DNA from: Phallus indusiatus
Lineage: Eukaryota > Basidiomycota > Agaricomycetes > Phallales > Phallaceae
Length of the DNA stretch: 64,000 bases
NCBI GenBank assembly: GCA_027605045.1
Contig: JAQFWX010000085.1
Span: 62,001-126,000, forward strand
Direction: 5' to 3'
Shown: in pieces, positions 10,866-21,007 of the stretch
How the letters are laid out: each line of letters begins with the position of its first letter
How positions within the stretch are numbered: position 1 is the stretch's first letter
Translations under genes and position numbers: made by a program
The notes under the pieces: generated by a model
What the model was told of the DNA's origin: nothing
Databases searched by the model: none
Seen by the model: the letters and a program-made list of their open reading frames with translations, nothing else

Positions 10866-10907
10866 ATAATTGAGGACTTGGAAATCCATTTAATTCAAAC
10901 GGTGTGA
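10866..10907 (+). pseudogene. Orphan 3' end of an F-box gene
   Basis: These codons read IEDLEIHLIQTV-stop, matching IEDLGIHLIQTA-stop at the end of copy 2 (4276-4312). The following DNA matches copy 2's downstream spacer. Left of 10866 the similarity stops abruptly. It marks the right edge of the block that separates the two halves of the array. Confidence 0.75.
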
Positions 10908-11174
10908 ATGGTTGTTCCCAAAATAGTATTTTTTGAGATAACAGTAGCTCCATTGTACAAAATTTCTAGATCCATGCTCTATTCAGTCGTTTATCGATAC
11001 AAATCGGATTACTTAGGATCTGCGCATGCGGGAAAAGAGATCGGCTGCTAGCAGCCACTCGGCTTACTCCAGGTCTCCAAGTTGCAACCATAAGCGCCGC
11101 AAGCGACGCCCACCGAGAACAAACAGTCTTCTCCAAAATATCTAGACAACAAAGTCAAATTGCTTGCTTTTCAA

Positions 11175-12734
11175 ATGTCTTATACAGTTGTTACATCTAT
11201 GAGAACACTTCCCGTGGAACTCATGACTATCATTTTCTGCTTTGTCGGCCCCTTGTCACGGAAAGATCCTTACCCGTATTTACGACTTTGCTGGGTTTGT
11301 CGTTACTGGCGCGACATCGTATTGAACGAACCGAAGTTCTGGTCTGTTCTGGATATGGAGAAGAGTTTGGATTGGGGTCTCAACAAAGAAGTAATCCTTC
11401 GCTCCGAATGTCATGCACTGGACGTTATCGTGCCTTTATTGGACTGGGAAAAAGAAACACTATGTCGTTTAAACGAATTTGTGTTTTTTAACGAACGGCG
11501 TCGAACCCAGCTTAGGAGTTTATTGTGCCACAAGCCTCGGGTTTCGTGGCTGACAGACGGTTTTAACTTCAAGGACTTGTCAAAACTTTATTTTCCTCAA
11601 CTGGAGAGGTTAAGCGGCTCCTCAGCTTTGGACAACGATATTTTGATAACACTTATCACCTCCTCTCGTCTACGATACGTGGACCTTTCTTGGGATACCC
11701 TGTCAAGGCTTCACAAGCAGAAACTACTACACCATCTATCGCGTATCGAATGGCTTGAAATGACTTCACTCCCGCTCAATAGATTGACCGCGGATCCCAT
11801 TCCTGAGATTCTCGAAAGCTTGCCCAATCTGCAAGTTTTGATTTTGACCCGGGAGAAGGACGTATGGAGTTCCGATCCCGGCGAAGCTCTCGAAGGTTCG
11901 ATAACGTTACCGAAACTGCGGCTTTTAAGCTTGGACCTTGGTGCTCGTAAATCTTGGACATTTAATGCACCCAAATTAGATTATCTTTCCGTTTTGAATT
12001 TCGGAGAACAGAGCTGTTATGACTGGAATCTTTTGGGAAATATCGACTTTTCAAAAATCAGTCACGTACTCATTGGAAGGCATGGCAACGTTGAGCCCGG
12101 GGGAGATTCCCCTGATGTTGCCCATGACTATTGCTCTGCTTGGTGGACACGTCCCGCATGTCCGGTTGCATGTATCTCTGGCTCAAATCATCTACAACTC
12201 GATTGTCTACCATCTCAGAAGTTCCATAATGCAGCCTTGGTCTCGCAGGTCGCCGCTAATGGCTCCCTGGATCTACCACCCAGAAACTCTTTTCATCTTT
12301 CTATGTCATGTGCGGATGTCAAGGCCTTTGATGTTGTCTTGAAGCGCGCCACAAACCTCGTCGAGCTCACGGTGAATTATGGCACCACCAAAACTGACCA
12401 GAAGTTTTCCGTGTTCTTGATCAAAATATTAAACAGCGTCGGTGCAAGAATTACAATGTTGAATATTATTGATGCTCACAGTCTCACCGAAACTTGTAAC
12501 ATAATCGCGGATGGACGGTGTGTTCCCTGCCTGGAACGACTCACGTTCCACAATGCGTTTCAAACAGGGGGTACATTCTTTTTACTCCATCGGTTGAGAG
12601 CCATACAACACGCTAGACTCGACGCCGGTTCTTCGCCATTAAAAATTCTTGAGCTGAAAAATTTTATGGGCATCCCTTCTTCGAGAGTTGAAGAAATCGA
12701 AGAAATAGGAATAAAGTTGATTCAGTCGATGTGA
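11175..12734 (+). CDS. F-box domain protein (array copy 4)
   Basis: The open frame starts at 11160, but the second ATG (11175) matches the conserved start of the paralogues; from it the product is 519 residues. The F-box is at ~13-56 (PVELMTIIFCFVG, then LCWVCRYWRDIVL). It shares most sequence with copy 3 yet lies ~5 kb away across the HET/P450 block. The segment after residue ~300 carries an insertion (near PGGDSPDVAHDY) that copy 3 lacks. LRR-like leucine blocks run to the end. It is a likely SCF adaptor of unknown target. Confidence 0.85.
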   Translation: MSYTVVTSMRTLPVELMTIIFCFVGPLSRKDPYPYLRLCWVCRYWRDIVLNEPKFWSVLDMEKSLDWGLNKEVILRSECHALDVIVPLLDWEKETLCRLNEFVFFNERRRTQLRSLLCHKPRVSWLTDGFNFKDLSKLYFPQLERLSGSSALDNDILITLITSSRLRYVDLSWDTLSRLHKQKLLHHLSRIEWLEMTSLPLNRLTADPIPEILESLPNLQVLILTREKDVWSSDPGEALEGSITLPKLRLLSLDLGARKSWTFNAPKLDYLSVLNFGEQSCYDWNLLGNIDFSKISHVLIGRHGNVEPGGDSPDVAHDYCSAWWTRPACPVACISGSNHLQLDCLPSQKFHNAALVSQVAANGSLDLPPRNSFHLSMSCADVKAFDVVLKRATNLVELTVNYGTTKTDQKFSVFLIKILNSVGARITMLNIIDAHSLTETCNIIADGRCVPCLERLTFHNAFQTGGTFFLLHRLRAIQHARLDAGSSPLKILELKNFMGIPSSRVEEIEEIGIKLIQSM

Positions 12735-13269
12735 GATGTGCTTTATTATGTAGTTTTATTCGCTTCCGGTTGTATTGATAGTGTATGCATCATGGTTGAG
12801 CATTCAAATATAAGCTTTTTCCGAGCCTGAGGTCCAACTGCACAACCTTGGCACCCGACATTATTCGAAACATATCATGGATAATGGTTCGCCGCTGCTT
12901 GATTATTTGTCTCTCAGTTCAGCTGCTCTGCACGCTTACGGTATATGATGTCGTTAACGTCGTCAGGTGGCATGATCCTCTGGTCACTTTCGACGAAGAC
13001 GTTGGGGGCGTGATACTTAATAGATAAGCGTGGTTTGAGACGATTGGACACGGAAGTTTAAAGATGGTGGTGCAACAACAAAACGCGTGTAGTCTGAAAA
13101 GTATCCGTCGTTTCGTGTCATATCATCTGATGATTGTAGATCCGGACCGGAAAGATTTAAATTGGCGATACGAACTGCTAGATAAGAGATAATCTGCGAG
13201 ATATGCGCGTGTGTCCATAAATAAAGGCGACGAAAGTAAGTTTCGCGAGGAAATCGATCGATACGAAGA
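12735..13269. other. Spacer; 3' flank of F-box copy 4 and promoter of the isochorismatase gene
   Basis: 12810-12900 is the duplicated 3' flank also found at 6262-6380. Beyond that I see only the promoter of the next gene. Confidence 0.55.
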
Positions 13270-14567
13270 ATGGGTGTTTTCAAAATTTTGCTCACTTTTG
13301 CTTTGTTAGCTGCGGTATCTGCTCAACCCTCCTCTTCAGATGGGCTAAAGAACGATCCCAATTTCTTCGGGAATGACCTTAACTTTTGGACCCAACTTGA
13401 GTCCGGTTGGGATGTATGCATTTTCTCCCTTTCCTCATAAATGGACCAATGCCATGTCACTGACTCCGATTATTGATTTCAGTTGACCAGAGGTGTAACA
13501 GAAGGAGCGATAACATTACCTGTACCGCAAAATGGCCCAATTATCGTTCAACCCAACACAACGGCATTAGTCATCATCGACATGCAAAATTTCTTCTTGC
13601 ATGAGAGTTTGAATGGTGATCCAAAAGGCAGAGCAATTGTCCGTGAGTTATTCTAGTTTCCGCTTGAGACGTTGACATGAGATTAATAAGTTACTTTGAA
13701 GCCACCACGATTAATCTTATTAAAGCATTCCGCGCTGCGGGTATGCCCGTCATCTGGACTAACTGGGGATTAACGGAGAACGACTGTAAGTTCTGCTGCT
13801 CATCGAGATGAACGTCTGACGTACCCCTTGGTAGTGGTTAATATGCCTCCCGCGTTCATTCGGGGCTTTTCGGAGACCGGAAGCTCACAAACTTCTTTTG
13901 GGAGCAACATGGGCACCATCGTGGTTCCTGCCTCTGACCAATCGATCGCAGCTAGCGATACGACACCCAAGCCTAACATGACAATAGAAGTTGGTCGGAT
14001 GTTGTTCCGTGGGACGTGGAACGCTCAACCGTGCGTTTTGAAAACAGCCTTGTGTGTAAGAAATGTTGACGGTAACATTTTTGCATAACACAGGTGGGGC
14101 GATTTGTTCGATGAGCAGCAAAAGGGTGTTGCGGCGGGAACCGATTTCTATTTCAATAAAAGTATGCAGAAATTGTTCATGAGTATCATGGAAAGAATGA
14201 CTGACGCAAAAAAATAACTCATAGACCGACTTTCTGGGATGTGGGGCCCAGGAACACCTATGCAGACATTCCTCGAGGATAACAGCATGACGACATTGTT
14301 CTTTGGTGGAGTGAACATAGATCAATGTGTTTGGGGAACACTATTGGAGTAAGTGATGATTGGCTGCATAGCGCGTTCCAATCATTGAATTCTGTCAGTT
14401 CCTATTACAAGGGCTATGACGTTATCCTGTTGGATGACATATCTGCGACAACTTCTCCGCTAAGCGCGACCCAAATGGTGGACTATAATGCTGGAATAAA
14501 TGGATGGAGGGCGAACTCAACAGATATTTTGGCAGCGATAGAGAAGGCTGCTAAAAAGCATGAATAA
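13270..14567 (+). CDS. Secreted isochorismatase-family hydrolase
   Basis: Seven exons (13270-13413, 13483-13642, 13702-13785, 13835-14030, 14094-14161, 14225-14348, 14399-14567) give an exact 314-residue frame. Residues 1-18 are a signal peptide (MGVFK, a hydrophobic core, then AVSA). The cysteine-hydrolase fold is clear: ALVIIDMQNFF carries the catalytic Asp, then AFRAAGMPVIWTNWGL, then GVNIDQCVWGTLLDSYYKGYDV with the nucleophilic Cys in the usual place, then DDISATTSP. The family hydrolyses isochorismate or amides such as nicotinamide and N-carbamoyl compounds; the substrate here is open. A secreted form would act outside the cell or in the secretory pathway. A 23-nt alternative for the last intron was rejected because the 50-nt version restores the conserved D-x-Y-Y-x-G-Y-D block. 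Confidence 0.85.
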
Positions 14568-14693
14568 TTTTAGAGATACCGAATAAAGATTGATTTTTCT
14601 GAAACGCGTGTTAAACACAATCATTGGTCGAACGGAGAAGACACAGCAGCCTACTCGTCCAAAGTGAATCACGATAAAATCAAAACAATATTA

Positions 14694-14969
14694 TCATTCA
14701 GCTGACTCTTCAAATGTAAAGCGATGCAGCGAATTTGAAACCTTGGAGCCCGATGACGTGATTTTTGCTTGTCGGTAGTATTGTCGCATACGTTTTAAGA
14801 CGGCCATAATCTCGTAAATCTTATCAGTAAAAGCAGAATTCGGAACAGTAAATTTCAAATACGTTGATCCTTCTGAGTATAACATCTGATAACGGGAACA
14901 GAAGAAGCAACGGAAACAGATTGAGCTGAAAGTCCAGGCCGTCACGCCATTGGCTCTGGTCCTCGGCAT
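14694..14969 (-). CDS. Small hypothetical protein
   Basis: A 91-residue open frame lies between two convincing genes. Its C-terminal part (LKFTVPNSAFTDKIYEIMAVLKRMRQYYRQAK) looks like an amphipathic helix. The N-terminal 28 residues may hide an intron. I recognise no family. It would be transcribed divergently from the transporter gene 99 bp away. Confidence 0.3.
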   Translation of the reverse strand: MPRTRANGVTAWTFSSICFRCFFCSRYQMLYSEGSTYLKFTVPNSAFTDKIYEIMAVLKRMRQYYRQAKITSSGSKVSNSLHRFTFEESAE

Positions 14970-15067
14970 CTGCCGGAATTGAACGCTTCCTGTCTTTGCT
15001 CAAAATGGTGGAGCCATGCTCATGAAACCATAATCAATATTCACACCTCGTTTCTCTTTCCGACGTC

Positions 15068-17353
15068 ATGTCATCGAGCTCGACGTCTTCAGCAGCGTCG
15101 GCATCCCCGATGCATTCTAACACAGTACCCCCAAAGTATCGACCGTAAGTCGCGCTGTTTTTTGTTTTGCCTTTTTTCTCGCATCTGAGGCGGGAAGTTC
15201 TTCGGAGCAATTTTTCTTATCTTTTTTACCTTTATCTATCACAGTGTCGGTGTCGCTCTTGCCGTTGGTTCAGGACTGTTAATTGGATCGTCTTTCGTCT
15301 TCAAAAAGAAGGGTCTGTTGAGCTCGCAGAAGGATCGTGTTGCAGGAGAAGGCGTGGCTTACCTCAAGAACGTGCGTTTTCTATCCACAACACTAATCAA
15401 TGATTCTCACCGAGTATTATAGCCACTATGGTGGACCGGAATGACTATTATGATATTAGGCAATTATCGAATCATTTACCAACATTAATCGTTCACTTAT
15501 CTCATCGTTGTTTAGGTGAAATATGTAATCTCGTGGCGTACTCTTTCCTTGAAGGTTCTAAAATCTTTCCCGCCTTCTCTTAAAGTTTCGAATTTCTGAT
15601 CTCTTTCTTTTGCTAGCTATAATTGTCGTATGTCTGGCTTTGCTGTTTTTCGTGACGTCATGATGTAATCCCACACTACAGACACCGTTGGGTGCCTTGT
15701 CCGTCGTTATCTCAGCAATACTCTCTCATTTTTTCCTGAAAGAAAAACTCTCCTTGTTCGGTTGGATCTCTTCCTTTCAATGTCTTATTGGTGCTACTAT
15801 TCTCGCGCTAAACGGACCTGAGGAGCAAAGCGTGACGACTATAGCTGGCTTCAAGGCTCTTTTCCTGGCTCCTGGCTTCCTCGCGTATGGTTCTGTTCTG
15901 ATCGTAGCGGCTGTGTTCATTGCCCTCTATGTGGCGCCTAGATGGGGTCACCGTAGCATGCTTCCCCATTTAGCGATTTGCAGTCTTATTGGGGGATTGA
16001 GCGTCAGCTGCACGCAAGGGTTCGGCGCGTGCGTTGTTACCAGTATTCGTGGTGAAAATCAGTTCAAAGTAGGTTTTCATTTCTTCATCATTTATACTAG
16101 AGTCTTATTTCTCCGCCGTTACTAGAACTGGTTTATATACTTCCTTTTGGGATTTGTTATCATAACACTTCTAACCGAGGTGTACTACCTTAATGTTGCC
16201 CTTGCGCTTTTTAATACGGCTATGGTTACGCCTACATATTATGTCGTGCGTATCACCATCATTATTAGAGCGACGTTCTCTGACTATAGCTCTCAAGATG
16301 TTCACATTCTGTACACTAATAACATCCGTTATCCTATACCAAGGTCTCAAAGCATCGGGAACGCAAATCATGACCGTCGTCCTGGCTTTCTTCATAATTT
16401 GCAGCGGTATCTTCATCCTCCAAATGTCCAAAGTCGATCCTCGAGATCTTGTCAATGTCGACGAACGTACTTCACTTCTTCTTCAAGCTGCACGGGCAGA
16501 AGTAGACCCTAAAGCTGCTAGAGAGCTCGAACGCGAGATCTCTTTGGCATCTCGTTTATCGCGACGACGGACTGGAACTAGCATGCACACCTATCCGCAA
16601 ACCTATCCAGGAAGTAGAATTATTCCTGTTAACGGTGCAGACCTGGAATCAACGGTTCCTGTTCCAAGTACCAGACCGGGAGACGACACTACGACTGACG
16701 CTCAAGTGCTTATGGAGGAGGACCACACCGATCCTGATGAAGAAGTCAAAGCTATGATCGAGAAAAGCGAGGACCCGGGGATTGACGCTCTGCGAGGAAC
16801 ATTCGGTGCGATAGGCACCATTATGCGAGCTCGGAGGCGGAAAACGGTTCTTGCGCAGGTTTTGCAGCAACAGCGGAGTAGAACAGCAAGCCATGCGACT
16901 CGGTCGTCTGCCTCCGTGCCCATGTCTTTTATTAGCAATACACGAAGTTATATTCGACCTTCGCAGTCTCGGACTAAAGAGAAAGAATCCGGGTTTGTGG
17001 CTGATCCGGAGAAGCAGGCGATGAGGAGTTATTCGTTGATGAGCGAGTCGCCAAGTGGGACGAGTAGTATTTTGCATCAGCATCAGCATCTTCCTTTGAC
17101 CGCTAGTCCCGAATTCAGCCCTTCTCCGAGACTTCCTCCTCTTCCTCCTAGTGTTCAGTTCTCGGGTATGGGACCCAATGGTGGAGGAGGATCTGCTCCG
17201 GTTACAAGTGATATCAACAACAACACGAATGCTACTGAAGATCCGCTAGATCGCGCCGGTGCGGCTTTATCCCCCAAACGGGCACAGACTCTTCCTGCCA
17301 TTTTCAAACGTGGAATACCTATTTCATTTTTGGATGAGAAGAAAGATTCTTGA
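15068..17353 (+). CDS. NIPA-type magnesium transporter
   Basis: Eight exons (15068-15144, 15245-15371, 15423-15459, 15516-15554, 15617-15627, 15682-16068, 16126-16245, 16298-17353) close an exact 617-residue frame. The NIPA (DUF803) signature is strong: VGVALAVGSGLLIGSSFVFKKKGL, then GEICNLVAYSFLEAIIV-TPLGALSVVISAILS, followed by several membrane helices to about residue 315 (FIICSGIFILQMSK). A ~300-residue polar cytosolic tail follows, rich in Arg, Ser and Pro. The family carries Mg2+ across plasma or endosomal membranes. Exon 3 has no GT donor in reach; a GC-AG intron (15460-15515) is the only way to keep the motif. Exon 5 is only 11 nt. Confidence 0.85.
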
Positions 17354-18950
17354 CGTTTCTGTTGCTGTTTGAACGACCCCTTTGACGAACTTTGTAGTAG
17401 TTGTATATATATACCCGATGTTCAATGATGTCTCGCGACTCGCGTTCTGCTGTTTTCTTTTTGGGGATGTGTATATATATGTATCATACGTACTCTACAC
17501 GTGAATCATATCCATTTTTAATTCTGCGCGATTAGTCACATAAACGCATCCTGTCTCTTTCTGCATGACTCTATCTATGTCGATCAGCTCATTCCATGAT
17601 ATCACGATTCAGGGGACCGGACTATAACTGCGTAGCGATACCAAAGGAACAGCGGTCATTGAGAGTTTTTAACGACAACAAGCTGAGTATAATTTGTGAA
17701 ATGAACCTTTCAATTAGTGTATCGACCATATCTGATCCAAAGACGAATGCAATAGTCCGGAAACGTCTGAGGCGTCGTCTCGTTTTTCACCCACAGCAAT
17801 TCGAGCTTCTTAAAGATCGTGCTATATCTTCATGACATCAAAACTTTAGTATCTCAGAGAAACACTTATTCGAGATATCTCCGGACTCGCTTCCTAATCG
17901 TGCGTAGGAAGTCACCGTATAGAGAGATACTAGGCTGAGATTTTGAATTTGTTAAATGGGAAGTTACTTAGGATTTTTTTTTTCAAGAAAGATTTGAAAA
18001 GAAGCTGCCGAGGAGAAGAATGGAGATATTGCATTTTGCTATGCCCTCGTTGGATTTTGAGAAAAAAAGATTGGAGCGTGTCCGTGCACGTGCACCTTTC
18101 CAGTGCTTATGTTAGCCTGATGAGTTTCGACCTCCGCTGGATCTTTGAATTTGAGCGCTTCACGCTTCCAATCCTAATTCCTAACACAACACATTGTCGA
18201 AAAACTTGGGGACGATACAGTCCAATTTTTTCAAAATTCTTATAGCTTATTTTATGCTTTGATAGCTACTTGAAATAAGCTTCGGTTTCCTGAGGGTTAC
18301 GAGATTTGCTTCAGTATTTTAGACTTCGTCGTCAACCGTACGTCGCCGATTCCCCTTCATCCCTTATCTGACATCTGTGTCTAGCTAAAAGATGTCTGAC
18401 AACTCCCAGGCGGTTGCGATAATTATATCTTCGCACAGTTTTTTTGTGATCATCATAAAACCTTAACTAAAAACTTTCAAGCATCGTGTGGAGCATGGCA
18501 CCAGAAACTGCCGGAGAAAACAATCCTGCTTACTTAGATTGGCACTGAGGGATGCGGGATGGCCGCACATGGTTGTCAGCAGCGAACGAATTCCGAGTCG
18601 CCGCAAAATTATTTTCGGGGGAGATGTATTTATGTTTTCCTCGGAATTATTTTGATGAGAGGTACTCCGATGTTCTTTAGGTGAGTTTTCACCAATTATT
18701 GTACACCTTCGCGTTCTCTCACATATTTCAGAATGGCATGAGTTTAATTATCGTTTAGACCGGCTTCGTAGTGAAAGTAGTCCCTTGAGAGCCGTTGAAA
18801 GGTAGTGTGAAGATCAGCACTGTTCAGTCTATTCTATTCAAATAAATTAAAGCTTAACACACGGATTTGTGATATACATAGAAATCAATAAACAAGGCGC
18901 CAATTGCAGACTACCTCGGTTCCGGAGGTGAGCGACAATTATTGATTTCA
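17354..18950. other. Intergenic region without recognised gene
   Basis: It holds the transporter's 3' end and short AT-rich repeats (tatatata near 17406 and 17471). A 12-nt palindrome gtgcacgtgcac lies at 18084-18095 and contains the E-box CACGTG. Small open frames here (17596-17835, 17943-18245) show no family features. Confidence 0.5.
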
Positions 18951-19068
18951 TCACATTGATCCCATCTAATTCATTTCAAATTTATCACCTGTAAAATTCT
19001 GTCAGCTATTCGTATTCACGATAGCGTTTGCCATTGCTGGTTGTAGCGCAGTTTCGTTACCGGTACAC

Positions 19069-19488
19069 TTACAGGTTTGGACAATTAGGTCCACAGTACC
19101 CGTGAATTAACCGGGAAGGGTGATATCGTACACGGGGGCGGCGACAACTATGGTGATGTGGGCACGCGGCGTTCAGTCCATGACAATTTCCACATCCTGC
19201 TGCCATGCCTCTGGAGCATCGTGGGGGATGTGTGGTACTATGTGCGCAATCAGGGCTACCGCAGCGGCTGATGTAGTCTCTTGTGCCTCTTGAAAAGTGA
19301 GAACAGAGCGAGTATTGAGCGTCGCATTCAATATGTTGTTCACACATCTTTATCCACTTATCAGAGCATACAACGAGGAAACAATAAGGCGAACGTACAG
19401 TAATTTTGCTTGATAGCTTGATTGAAACCGGTGGGTAATTTCGCGAAAAGAAGATTTTGCTGGTATTTACTGTGCTATTACAAGTCAT
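19069..19488 (-). CDS. Cys/His-rich hypothetical protein (exon)
   Basis: The minus-strand frame encodes a dense Cys/His pattern: C-x3-C (CGSPDC), then HPPRCSRGM, GCGNCHG, ACPHHHSC and YCGPNC. Immediately after the last codon shown is a consensus donor (ct|gtaagtg at 19074-19068), so the open frame probably continues in another exon instead of ending. A 5' intron is possible near residue 30. I cannot name the family; a zinc-binding or disulphide-rich protein is possible. Confidence 0.35.
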   Translation of the reverse strand: MTCNSTVNTSKIFFSRNYPPVSIKLSSKITVRSPYCFLVVCSDKWIKMCEQHIECDAQYSLCSHFSRGTRDYISRCGSPDCAHSTTHPPRCSRGMAAGCGNCHGLNAACPHHHSCRRPRVRYHPSRLIHGYCGPNCPNL

Positions 19489-19499
19489 AGTTTTATACC

Positions 19500-20780
19500 T
19501 TGAAATTGAGACATTAGAGGCAATTCATCCATTACTATATTAGTAACATCAGGCAACTTAAAACAGCCTCTTCAGCAAAATTCCGCTTAATTCTATCCGA
19601 GACCCGTTGTTATTCCATTTCACATGGAGTATAGATCAGTTTTCACGAACAAGGAAACATTTGCCAAAAAAATACGGATAATCAAGCCGCTCAGGCTCAT
19701 ACGGTAAATAGTCAAAGAATTCTAGAGTGCCATCCAGATGATTGGTATCGAACGCAAACCAAAAAGGCACTCAATCAGGCTAAGATTGCGCGCAGCAATC
19801 CACCGCGATAAATAATTCTTCGGTCCAACAACGACTGGATTAATCTTGAGACTGCACTTGATGGAAATTATTCATTTGACTTCCCATCCCCAAACTAATG
19901 AGAAGTACAGTTCATAGTACCTCCGGTACTGTGGAAATTCTACAATGTCCGTATCCTCCGATTTGGCTTGTGGCAGTGACGGATTGTTTCACCCCCCTTG
20001 GTGTACATCTTTGGAACCATATGGCGGACATCAGTTGAGCTTTGCCAAAAAATGTGAGACAATCAATGGCATACGGAACACAATGCAGCGCTCATCTTCC
20101 ATGCCCGGAGAAGTTAAAAAGTCGTGTCGAGACACAGATTATAATGGGATTGTTCCTCTTTTACCATGTGCGTTATGCCCCAGCCTCCAAAAGGTAATGT
20201 TCATCATCATGGCTCTAGGCACGTAAACTCACTTTTTGTATCTCAAGTCCGGGGAGTCTAGAATGATCACGAATTAAGGATGCGCCGCATCGCGTCCACT
20301 CTGCAGGCGGTCCTTTTGAAACACACTAGAGGTACGCGAATGAGTCACTTAATAATGGCATCACCACGATTATTTTATCATTATATTATCTTTGAGTTTA
20401 GTAATGAATTCTCCGTTCAATTAATCAATAAAGTTTAAATCTGCGAGGACCTCAAGGATCAATAATTCAATTTTCGAAACCCAGAAGCGTCTATTGTCAG
20501 TGCCAGCTTCACAATATGTTACGATACCGCGCTTGGACCACTGCAAATGGCTGGTTTGTAAACACTGAGACTGAGGCTTTCAGGCAATGTGTTCATCGAT
20601 CCTAAACAATCCTTGTACAAAGCCATGTTTTGTTAATTCACGCTCCGTTTCTAAAGATCTAAACCCCTACTAAGGATATCATATGTTCTCATGTTGAATT
20701 CAATTCGTTGGTACATATACCATAAAGCTAAACCCTTGTTTGTAACTCATTTCTATTTCCTAGCATTGAGCGATTCAATG
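19500..20780. other. Intergenic region without recognised gene
   Basis: No protein-like frame with a recognisable motif was found. It is moderately AT-rich. The open frame at 19945-20226 was considered and not accepted. Confidence 0.45.
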
Positions 20781-20787
20781 ACTACTT

Positions 20788-20830
20788 CAGGTTACATACA
20801 GGTCAGGTTACATACAGGTCAGGTATAAAA
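20788..20830 (+). promoter_or_regulatory. Two 16-bp direct repeats abutting a TATA box
   Basis: The unit caggttacatacaggt occurs twice without a gap (20788-20803, 20804-20819), followed by a partial third copy (caggt, 20820-20824) that runs into TATAAAA (20824-20830). It lies 178 bp upstream of the decarboxylase start codon, so it is a candidate core promoter with a tandem upstream site. Confidence 0.55.
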
Positions 20831-21007
20831 TCATTTTTGTGAGTTGTCTGATTCTGCCAGTGGTTCGATAAATTTGATAAATTTTTCGTTTCTTTATATT
20901 CCAAGATCAACCCACTGCTACTACATTCTATTGATAATCAGTTTCGCTTGGACTGACAGGTATATTTTACTTGACGAAGATTTTCGGGTTCTCAAATCCT
21001 CTGTAGC

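Noticed and set aside
14349..14371. 23-nt GT-AG intron in the isochorismatase gene
   Set aside because: Too short for a spliceosomal intron here; the 50-nt alternative (14349-14398) restores the conserved motif.
19945..20226. 93-residue frame with several Cys
   Set aside because: No regular Cys spacing, no signal peptide and no exon context; not enough support.
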